A DNA stretch of 64,000 bases, from contig NZ_JBNPXF010000012.1 in the NCBI RefSeq assembly GCF_050433445.1, forward strand, positions 30,472-94,471, written 5' to 3'. The first letter of the stretch is position 1; each line of letters opens with the position of its first letter. A model generated the notes under the pieces. It did not search any database. It saw nothing but the letters and a program-made list of their open reading frames with translations, and was not told where the DNA came from. A program made the translations under genes and the position numbers. Shown here piece after piece: positions 8,559 to 15,177 of the stretch. Source of the stretch: Kroppenstedtia sanguinis (GTDB lineage: Bacteria; Bacillota; Bacilli; Thermoactinomycetales; DSM-45169).

Positions 8559-9257
8559 CAGGCCTGCTGATTAGCCGTGTTGTAGTGGGGAGATCGTGTA
8601 CTACCACGCTCCGATGCCATCCCACGAGGAAGTGGAGACGGTCCGCTTAAGAATCTGACCATCGGGCAGGGGCAAAGCCGGGAGGCCAGCAACACAGGGA
8701 AGATGTTGCCCCTAACCGCCCTCTCGTAAGACTTCTACGCCGGGTAGGATGGCTACCTTCATCTAGAGCTTCAGCTCCTTTAGATTGTAGTGCCTGTGGT
8801 GCAACCTTGCCATCGAGATTGTAGTGCCTGTGGTGCTACCTCTATTCCAGGGCTTCAGCCCATCGAGATTGTAGTGCCTGTGGTACTACCTCTATTCCAG
8901 GGCTTCAGCCCATCGAGATTGTAGTGCCTGTGGTACTACCTTCATCTAGAGCTTCAGCTCCTTTGGATTGTAGTGCCTGTGCGGTGCTACCTCTATTCCA
9001 GGGCTTCAGCTCATTGAGATTGTAGTGCCTGTGGCGCATCCTTAATTTCAAATTGTAGTGCCCGTGGCGCATCCTTAATTTCAAATTGTAGTGCCCGTGG
9101 CGCATCCTTAATTTCAAATTGTAGTGCCCGTGGCGCATTAGGTCGCTTTGCACCCACAGGGCACAAGTCTCGCCAGGGTCGCTTTCGCTCCCAGGTCTCG
9201 CTATGGCAGTACACGGCTTCCTTTCAATGCCTATTTTCTAGTGAATCAACAGCCCTG
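8559..9257. mobile_element. Larger element with MITE-type ends and a repeat array
   Basis: The 699-bp stretch starts CAGGCCTGCTGATTAG and ends TGAATCAACAGCCCTG, matching the ends of the three short MITE copies at most positions. The flanks TATAAATG (8551-8558) and ATAAATAG (9258-9265) look like a diverged 8-bp target duplication. It contains a GC-rich structured section (8575-8755), the nine-copy repeat array, and a ~60-bp block (9147-9205, TTTGCACCCACAGGGCACAA) that is also found inside MITE copy 3. I found no credible protein-coding gene. The whole gap between ychF and DUF951 (8487-9417) is this element plus ~70 and ~160 bp of plain flank; the latter holds a CCCCAGG/CCTGGGG hairpin at 9374-9397. 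Confidence 0.65.
8784..9133. repeat. Nine-copy direct repeat array forming hairpins
   Basis: The core ATTGTAGTGCC(T/C)GTGG occurs at 8784, 8818, 8868, 8918, 8967, 9019, 9052, 9085 and 9118. Spacing is ~50 bp in the first half and exactly 33 bp in the last four. In the 50-bp units the core folds as GTAGTGCC-TGT-GGTGCTAC, and the interval holds a second hairpin, GGGCTTCAGCCC or GAGCTTCAGCTC. Some units have GGTACTAC instead of GGTGCTAC, turning a G-U pair into A-U without loss of pairing. The intervals are near-identical, so this is not a CRISPR array. Confidence 0.8.
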
Positions 9258-9417
9258 ATAAATAGATAAATGAACAGGGTGCTTTTAAAAAGACACCCCA
9301 GGAAATCTAAAATGAAGCCAAGAAAATCAGTAATCGAAAAAAACACCGGATTGGACCTTACCAAACCGGCACAGACCCCAGGCCCTCAGACCCTGGGGAA
9401 AAAGGGGTTGGATGTTT

Positions 9418-9624
9418 TTACTCCACTTCCGACTCCCCCTGAACCAAAATCCGCTTCATTCTTTTTTCAAAGCGGGAGCGCGGAAGCAATACACTGTGAC
9501 CACACCCTGTGCATTTCATCCGGATGTCCATCCCCATCCGGATCACTTTCCAGGCATTTGTTCCACAAGGGTGCACTTTTTTCATCTCTACCACATCCCC
9601 GAGCTGAAAACTTTTCCGCTCCAT
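9418..9624 (-). CDS. DUF951 family small protein (YyzM-like)
   Basis: This 68-residue protein reads MERKSFQLGDVVEMKKVHPCG, then WKVIRMGMDIRMKCTGCGHSV and PRSRFEKRMKRI. It is the compact DUF951 pattern, with CxxCG and HPCG cysteines that could form a zinc knuckle. The family is almost always encoded next to ychF in Firmicutes, as here apart from the inserted element. Its function is unknown; a nucleic-acid or ribosome-associated role is only a guess. The ribosome site GGGGGGA lies upstream. Confidence 0.9.
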   Translation of the reverse strand: MERKSFQLGDVVEMKKVHPCGTNAWKVIRMGMDIRMKCTGCGHSVLLPRSRFEKRMKRILVQGESEVE

Positions 9625-9680
9625 TGGCCACCGTCCCCCCTATCTATTGCCCTTTATTATAGAAAGTCTGTCTGCGGATT

Positions 9681-10298
9681 TCAACGGGGGAAACCCCTTG
9701 ATCTTCGCGAGCCGAGGGACTGGAAGGATGTCATCATTTGACTGGTCAGTTCTGCTTGTTTTTCCTTCGGATTCCCTGGGATCGAACCGGAGAGAAGTCC
9801 ACCAAACCGGATACGGACTTTTGCCGGCCGCAACCAACGGTTGCCCTGGGCTAAAGCCTCATCTGTTCCTTCGATCACGACAGGGAGGATCGGAACATCG
9901 GATCGGATGGCCAGCCAGGCAGCTCCTTCTTTTAATTCTGTCAGCGGATCCGACTCTCTCCGGCCTCCTTCGGGAAATAGCCCCACGCTTTTCCCATCCT
10001 TCAACAGAGCCAGGGCAGTCCGGAGGGAGCGTGTGTCCACTCCCTCTCGATTTACGGGAAAGGCGCCCACCCGTTCTAAAAACCACCGGCTCACCGGATG
10101 GGAAAAGGATTCCTCCTTGGCCATGAATGAGACCTGTCCTGGCAGGACGGCTGCAATATAAAAAGGATCCAGAACACTGATATGATTTCCTACCACTAAA
10201 AAAGGTCCTCGGGTCGGAACATGCTCCAATCCCTCGATCTCCACCCGATGATAAACCCTCAGGAATAGCCGGATCCCTCTTTGTATCACGCAGTACAT
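9681..10298 (-). CDS. 1-acyl-sn-glycerol-3-phosphate acyltransferase (PlsC family)
   Basis: This 205-residue protein has the acyltransferase signature H-x4-D in GNHISVLDP (residues ~37-45), the glycerophosphate-binding FPEGGRR near 112, and the VPILPVVIEGTDEAL block. It would acylate lysophosphatidic acid to phosphatidic acid at the membrane. An N-terminal amphipathic helix (IQRGIRLFLRVYHRVEIEG) could hold it at the bilayer. Several PlsC-like paralogues are usual in Bacillales, so the exact substrate is uncertain. It is flanked by the YkvI-type gene and DUF951, all on the minus strand. Confidence 0.88.
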   Translation of the reverse strand: MYCVIQRGIRLFLRVYHRVEIEGLEHVPTRGPFLVVGNHISVLDPFYIAAVLPGQVSFMAKEESFSHPVSRWFLERVGAFPVNREGVDTRSLRTALALLKDGKSVGLFPEGGRRESDPLTELKEGAAWLAIRSDVPILPVVIEGTDEALAQGNRWLRPAKVRIRFGGLLSGSIPGNPKEKQAELTSQMMTSFQSLGSRRSRGFPR

Positions 10299-10364
10299 CG
10301 GGTCCCTCCTCCCTTGTCTTCCCTGCTATATTGTACCTGATTAGGAGGAGGATTCCCACTTGAT

Positions 10365-11402
10365 TCATGTTTCTCTGGTGAAGGGATAGAGGAGAATCAT
10401 CGTCAGGATCAACAGATTAATCACGCCGTAGAGGGGATACAGTAAGGTAACCAGGTTGGAAAACCCCAACCGGCTGACAGGCACCAGTAACAGCATCACT
10501 CCCCCGCCAATAATCCAAGGGGGAAGGGACAGATTATCCGATAGGCGAAAAGCCAACCCGTGAACGTTGCTGACCGCTGTCGTATAGATCGCCAGCCATA
10601 GGATCAGTGAAATGGTGGCCACCCAAAGATCGGAATAGTCTCGCACCAGAGCAAACAAGGGAATTTCATACTGGGAAATCAGATTTTCTACTCGTAGCAG
10701 TGAATAATTATACAGGCTAGCCAACAAACCCAGACACAGACAACTGATCCCACCTGCCACCCAGATCTCCACCGGGTGTTGAACCTGTTTGCCCATGGTG
10801 GACAGTACAGCCAACAAAGACAAAATATTAAAGGCCGTATAAGTAATCGCCGAAGGCCAGACGGGAAGAGTGGGAGTGCCTCCCTCATCTGTAGCGAACA
10901 CCCATCCGGTCCCCTGCAGGAATTGGAGACAAACCACCATTAATACGATGACCATGACAGGGATCAAAAAAGTATTCATCGACATCAAGCCTTTGAGATC
11001 AAAGAGGAGAATCCCAATCACCGCCACTGCCATCACCCAGATTCCCATGGTGAAAGAGCCACTCCACTGCTGAAATGTAGCTCCGCTTCCAGCCACCATG
11101 ACCAGCGTGCTGGTCACAAGGGAGATCATCACCAGATAGTCAAACAGACGGGCCAACCGAATGCCAAGCACGTGCACCAACACTTCCGAATAATGCTGGG
11201 TTTTCTCTTTCCAACTGATTTGAAGAATAATCACACTGGCTGCAAACAGCAACAGCGTGGACAATACAATGCTGGGACTACTCTCTTTTCCGTAAGAGCC
11301 AAAAAACTCCCATATCTCCCGACCCGATGCAAATCCGGCCCCAATGGTGGTGCCTATAATGGTCATACTGATTTTAAGGGAGTTCCACAGGTTGAACCGC
11401 AT
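10365..11402 (-). CDS. YkvI-type multispanning membrane transporter
   Basis: This hydrophobic protein of about 345 residues has roughly ten predicted membrane helices. The first helix carries SMTIIGTTIGAGFASGREIWEFF, an unwound-helix glycine motif typical of the LeuT/APC fold and of the YkvI (COG3949) family, whose substrates are unknown. The start is ATG 11402 (MRFNLWNS) with AAGGGGG upstream; the longer frame to 11456 is an artefact of the adjacent MITE. MITE copy 2 ends only 31 bp before this start codon, so it occupies the promoter region and could influence expression. Confidence 0.82.
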   Translation of the reverse strand: MRFNLWNSLKISMTIIGTTIGAGFASGREIWEFFGSYGKESSPSIVLSTLLLFAASVIILQISWKEKTQHYSEVLVHVLGIRLARLFDYLVMISLVTSTLVMVAGSGATFQQWSGSFTMGIWVMAVAVIGILLFDLKGLMSMNTFLIPVMVIVLMVVCLQFLQGTGWVFATDEGGTPTLPVWPSAITYTAFNILSLLAVLSTMGKQVQHPVEIWVAGGISCLCLGLLASLYNYSLLRVENLISQYEIPLFALVRDYSDLWVATISLILWLAIYTTAVSNVHGLAFRLSDNLSLPPWIIGGGVMLLLVPVSRLGFSNLVTLLYPLYGVINLLILTMILLYPFTRET

Positions 11403-11433
11403 ACCGATCCCCCTTGTCCGGGTGTCTCTACAT

Positions 11434-11636
11434 AAGGGCTGTTGATTAACCATCAAGTGGATGATGGGAACAAAACGATCCTTTCGCTCTTCCCCTTGCC
11501 CCCATCGTAAAATATTGCTTGAGGGGACGGGGAGGGTGGGACGGCTACGATCTCTTGCAAAGAACGCAAAGGCTCTTCACCCTCCCACCATCCCGACCTT
11601 ATTTCCTACCTGAAATATGTCTAATCAACACGCCTG
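11434..11636. mobile_element. MITE-like inverted-repeat element, copy 2
   Basis: This ~203-bp element lies in the opposite orientation to copies 1 and 3, with ends AAGGGCTGTTGATTA and TAATCAACACGCCTG. Long arms flank the central GGCTACGATCTCTT segment. Flanks CTCTACAT (11426-11433) and CCCTACAT (11638-11645) resemble an 8-bp target duplication. It lies between the divergent ykvI-like gene and yyaC, leaving only short flanks on each side of that 309-bp gap. There is no ORF of its own. Confidence 0.75.
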
Positions 11637-11711
11637 TCCCTACATGTATATTTCCTGTTTCCCATCCGTATACTGGTAAGGATTTGAATTCCCTTTCGGA
11701 GGTTGACTGCC

Positions 11712-12305
11712 ATGCGCGAACCGGCTCCAACCCCGGACCTTGGGTCCAACTGTCCGACCCGTATCCAATACACCCATCCCAGCGCTCCCCACCAGTGCGC
11801 AGATTGGCTAAGTGAAACACTTCAGTTGTATCCCGGATCCCGGGAACTGGCCTGTATCTGTATTGGGACCGACCGGTCGACGGGAGACTCTCTCGGCCCA
11901 TTGGTCGGAACTCAATTAGAAGAGATGACGGCTCCCTTTCTCCGAGTGTATGGAACATTGGACGAGCCTGTTCATGCGGTCAACTTGGAGAACACCCTGC
12001 TTCGATTGAAAAAGGAACTGCGGAATCCCCGGGTGATCGCCGTCGATGCCTGTCTGGGACAGCTATCCAGTGTGGGATGGATCCAGGTAGGTAACGGACC
12101 TGTCAGGCCGGGAGCCGGAGTCAACAAACAGCTGCCTGAGGTGGGGCAGGTACATGTGACGGGGATCGTCAATGTAGCAGGTTTTATGGAATACTTTGTC
12201 CTCCAGAACACACGCCTGAGCATGGTGATGAAGATGGCTCAAGTGATCGCTTCATCCATCTATTCAGTAGCCCTAAGCGAAAATTCCCGTCGTAGATCTC
12301 TTTAG
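11712..12305 (+). CDS. yyaC: YyaC family spore protein (GPR-like peptidase fold, DUF1256)
   Basis: The 197-residue protein starts at ATG 11712, with CGGAGGT 8 nt upstream; an in-frame TTG at 11703 abuts the ribosome site. It carries the family motifs CIGTDRSTGDSLGPLVG, VIAVDACLG, and PGAGVNKQLPEVGQVHVTGIVN. These correspond to the acidic active-site framework of the GPR spore protease superfamily. YyaC is made during sporulation; its substrate is not established. It is the only plus-strand gene in this stretch and converges with the DUF554 gene. The conserved place next to spo0J matches B. subtilis. Confidence 0.92.
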   Translation: MREPAPTPDLGSNCPTRIQYTHPSAPHQCADWLSETLQLYPGSRELACICIGTDRSTGDSLGPLVGTQLEEMTAPFLRVYGTLDEPVHAVNLENTLLRLKKELRNPRVIAVDACLGQLSSVGWIQVGNGPVRPGAGVNKQLPEVGQVHVTGIVNVAGFMEYFVLQNTRLSMVMKMAQVIASSIYSVALSENSRRRSL

Positions 12306-12316
12306 AGAAACAGACA

Positions 12317-12360
12317 ACAGGATCCACCCGGCCCACGGAAGAAGGCCAGGTGGATCCTGT
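12317..12360. terminator. Hairpin between convergent yyaC and DUF554 genes
   Basis: ACAGGATCCACC pairs perfectly with GGTGGATCCTGT, extended inside by GGCC/GGCC. It sits between two convergent genes and may stop both transcripts, but there is no U-tract on either strand, so intrinsic termination is unproven. Confidence 0.5.
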
Positions 12361-12414
12361 CATCTGGATAAGAAAAAACACACAGTTTTTGTCGAAACGA
12401 AACGGAGATCTCGG

Positions 12415-13116
12415 TTAGAGGGAAAAACGAATCATAACCCAAGCTACCCCCACTGCAACAGGGATGGCGGGGAGCAAATCTCCCACCCGGATCTTTGCCA
12501 TCCCGAGCAACTGGATCCCAATCCCGATAATCAAGATCCCCCCCGTTGCCGTCACCTGCTGGATGACTTGATCCAAGGCTTCCTTGTCGAGAAACTGGGT
12601 GATCCAGCCCGCAGACAAGGTTATCGCCCCTTGATAAAGTACAACAGGGATCATCGAGAAGAGCACTCCACTCCCCAAGCTGGAAGTAAACAGGATGGCA
12701 GTAAACCCATCCAGCAGGGATTTGGTGTACAACACTGCATGATCTCCCCGCAAACCGCTATCCAACCCTCCCAAGATCGCCATGGGACCGACGCAATAAA
12801 CCAAGGTCCCGGTTACAAATCCAGTGGCAAATCGACCTTCATTTTTCCAGCGGTTTTCGATCCACTTTCCAAATTGATTCAACCGATCTTCCACCTTCAA
12901 TCCACCACCCAGGACCCCTCCCACTGCGATCGCAAGCAAGACAACGGTAAAGTTTTTCGCTTCCAAAGCCATGGATAGGCCGATCACACACACTACCAGC
13001 CCCATCCCCTGCATCACAGTCTCATGAGTCTCTTTTTTCATGCTGGTGAAAAAAGTGCCCAGCAGGGATCCTATAACAATCGCGATCCCGTTCACCAGCG
13101 TACCTAGTAAAATCAC
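12415..13116 (-). CDS. DUF554 membrane protein (YdfK/YqgA-like)
   Basis: This 233-residue protein has about six membrane helices and the DUF554 signatures: an N-terminal LGTLVNGIAIVIGSLLG, a central FVTGTLVYCVGPMAILGGLDSGL, and a C-terminal GGILIIGIGIQLLGM. The family is widespread and uncharacterised; transport is a guess. It starts with GTG 13116, with GGAGTGAGAA upstream. It follows the class-V aminotransferase gene by 16 bp and is probably cotranscribed with it and spo0J. Confidence 0.88.
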   Translation of the reverse strand: MILLGTLVNGIAIVIGSLLGTFFTSMKKETHETVMQGMGLVVCVIGLSMALEAKNFTVVLLAIAVGGVLGGGLKVEDRLNQFGKWIENRWKNEGRFATGFVTGTLVYCVGPMAILGGLDSGLRGDHAVLYTKSLLDGFTAILFTSSLGSGVLFSMIPVVLYQGAITLSAGWITQFLDKEALDQVIQQVTATGGILIIGIGIQLLGMAKIRVGDLLPAIPVAVGVAWVMIRFSL

Positions 13117-13132
13117 TTCTCACTCCAACTCC

Positions 13133-14281
13133 CTAACCGATCCCATAAGCTTCGCAAATTTCCCCCACCGCCTGTAGTAACACCTCTACATCCTGATCCT
13201 TGTTGAAAAAACCAGGGCTGACTCGGATGGTGCCTGTATCTGCGGTTCCCAGTGTCTGATGAGCCAACGCAGCACAATGAAATCCGGGTCGAACCGCAAT
13301 GTTATAATGTTGATCCAGAATGGCGGCCACTTCGTTGCCGTCCACTCCCTCCACATTAAATGAAATCACAGGAACGGTAGAGGACGCTGGTGTGTATAGA
13401 TGAATTCCTTCCATCCGACTCAATCCCTCGGAGATCTGTTGGGCGAGATCCAACTCATGTCGCCAGATCGATTCCATCCCCTGTTCAGACAAAAACTGAA
13501 GTCCGGCATTTAAGCCGACAATTCCAGGGGTATTAGGCGTTCCGCTTTCAAAGCCCGTCGGACGTTCCTCCGGTTGCATCAACTGTTCGGAATAACTGCC
13601 TGTTCCCCCTTCCATCAAGGGACGAAGAGATAGCTTCGGCGATATATACAATCCTCCGGTACCTTGCGGACCCATCAATCCCTTATGACCGGAAAAAGCC
13701 AACATCGATATTCCCATCGACTCCACATCGATAGGAACCACACCCGCCGTCTGGGCGGCATCCACTAGCAGAGGAATCCCCCACCGACGGGCAATATTTC
13801 CGATCTCCCCCACCGGGAGTAACACACCGGTCACATTAGAAGCATGAGTCGCGACAATCAAGCGGGTACGGGAACCCAAAGCCCTTTCCAAGCGATGCAG
13901 ATCCACAGGTTCCTCCGCCCCTGGAGGAATGTAATCCACTTCAATCCCCTGGTTTTTTTTCAACATCTCCAATGGGCGAACCACTGCATTGTGTTCCCAG
14001 CTGGTGGCTACTACATGGTCACCTGGATTCAACCATCCTTTGAGGGAAAGATTGATCCCATGGGTTCCATTTTGACAAAAGATCAGATTTCGCGGATCCG
14101 GGATCTGAAACAACCCTGCCAGCCGGCGGCGGGTCTCTTCTACCTTCTCCCCGGCCAGCCTGGAGAGTTGATGTCCGCCTCTGCCAGGATTGGCCCCGTA
14201 GTTTGTCAAATGATCCTCCACGCTCTTCAAAACCGTGGCCGGTTTTGGCCAAGTGGTGGCGGCGTTGTCCAGATAGATCAC
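13133..14281 (-). CDS. Aminotransferase class V / cysteine desulfurase-like protein
   Basis: From GTG 14281 (ribosome site GGAGGGG) the 382-residue protein begins MIYLDNAATTWPKP. The pyridoxal-phosphate lysine is in SGHKGLMGPQGTG near residue 195, the LVDAAQTAG motif holds the cofactor-binding aspartate, and a candidate catalytic cysteine is in GFHCAAL near 345. This fits the Csd/SufS-like group that removes sulfur from cysteine. Genes of this subgroup often sit beside spo0J in Bacillales, apart from the suf operon, so the sulfur acceptor is unknown. It lies 23 bp downstream of spo0J. Confidence 0.87.
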   Translation of the reverse strand: MIYLDNAATTWPKPATVLKSVEDHLTNYGANPGRGGHQLSRLAGEKVEETRRRLAGLFQIPDPRNLIFCQNGTHGINLSLKGWLNPGDHVVATSWEHNAVVRPLEMLKKNQGIEVDYIPPGAEEPVDLHRLERALGSRTRLIVATHASNVTGVLLPVGEIGNIARRWGIPLLVDAAQTAGVVPIDVESMGISMLAFSGHKGLMGPQGTGGLYISPKLSLRPLMEGGTGSYSEQLMQPEERPTGFESGTPNTPGIVGLNAGLQFLSEQGMESIWRHELDLAQQISEGLSRMEGIHLYTPASSTVPVISFNVEGVDGNEVAAILDQHYNIAVRPGFHCAALAHQTLGTADTGTIRVSPGFFNKDQDVEVLLQAVGEICEAYGIG

Positions 14282-14304
14282 ATCCACCCCTCCATCACCA
14301 AGTA

Positions 14305-15177
14305 TCAATCCAGAATCCGATCCTTCTGTAGCATTTCCACCAACCGTTCCAGTTCTCGCTCCGAGTAATACTCGATTTCAATCCGTCCTTTTTTTCTTCC
14401 GTGACGAATCCGCACTGGGGTACTATAAGCTTCCTGCAACATATCCTCATAACGTTTAAATTGCGGAGAGAAAGGCCTTTGAGCACGTTCCTTTTTCTTT
14501 TGAGTCCGCCTCACCCCCTCATTCACCTGTTGAACCCATTCTTCCAACTGTCGCACGCTGACCTCTTCCTTTACCGCCCGCTTGGCCAGCTTTAACAAAG
14601 CCTCCCTGTCTTCCACTCCTCGTAACGCACGAGCGTGTCCCATAGATAATGTTCCACGTGAAACATCTTCCTGAACTTCCTGGGGGAGTTGAAGTAGACG
14701 AAGAAAGTTTGCCACATGAGGACGGCTTTTCCCCACCCGTTTGGCCAATTCCTCTTGGGTCAGAGAGAAGCGGTCCATCAACTTTTGATAAGCCTGTGCG
14801 ATCTCGATGGAGTTAAGATCTTCCCGCTGCAAATTCTCAATCAAGGCGATCTCCATCATCTGCTCATCAGAAAATTCCCGAACCACCACAGGAACCTGAT
14901 CCAACTGGGCTTCTTTGGCTGCGCGGAACCGTCTTTCTCCGGCTACAATCTCAAAACCTCGAATGCTTTTTCTTACCACAAGGGGCTGAACCACTCCATG
15001 TTCTTGAATGGATGCGATCAGCTCCTGCAGTGCATCTGGATCAAAATGTTTGCGTGGTTGATAGGGATTGGCACGCAGCTCATCCACCGCAATTTCGTTC
15101 ACTACATCTTCATCATCTACCTGGGCATCTGGAAAAAGAGCACCCAATCCTTTACCCAGAGCTTTACTCCCGGCCAT
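14305..15177 (-). CDS. spo0J: Chromosome partitioning protein ParB (Spo0J)
   Basis: This 290-residue protein has an N-terminal Soj-activating tail (GSKALGKGLGALFP) and the CTPase/ParB box with NPYQPRKHFD, GERRFRAA and ENLQREDLN. The helix-turn-helix that reads parS follows (LTQEELAKRVGKSRPHVANFLRLLQLP), then a linker and a C-terminal dimer domain. ParB loads on parS, spreads as a CTP clamp, recruits SMC, and stimulates Soj ATPase. Its ATG overlaps the soj stop by 14 nt. A perfect parS lies within the gene itself. Confidence 0.97.
   Translation of the reverse strand: MAGSKALGKGLGALFPDAQVDDEDVVNEIAVDELRANPYQPRKHFDPDALQELIASIQEHGVVQPLVVRKSIRGFEIVAGERRFRAAKEAQLDQVPVVVREFSDEQMMEIALIENLQREDLNSIEIAQAYQKLMDRFSLTQEELAKRVGKSRPHVANFLRLLQLPQEVQEDVSRGTLSMGHARALRGVEDREALLKLAKRAVKEEVSVRQLEEWVQQVNEGVRRTQKKKERAQRPFSPQFKRYEDMLQEAYSTPVRIRHGRKKGRIEIEYYSERELERLVEMLQKDRILD
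14650..14665. promoter_or_regulatory. parS site inside spo0J
   Basis: TGTTCCACGTGAAACA is an exact match to the Bacillales parS consensus TGTTNCACGTGAAACA. As in B. subtilis, one parS lies within the spo0J gene. ParB would nucleate here for origin segregation. Confidence 0.96.

Noticed and set aside
8575..8755. Remnant of an IS200/IS605 TnpB end with omega RNA
   Set aside because: The section is GC-rich and structured, but I found no TnpB zinc-finger residues or recognisable scaffold to support it.
8784..9133. CRISPR array
   Set aside because: The intervals between repeats are near-identical to each other, spacing changes from 50 to 33 bp, and there are no cas genes.
11599..11958. 119-residue minus-strand ORF over MITE copy 2 and yyaC
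   Set aside because: Antisense to yyaC and running through the element; no ribosome site or family.
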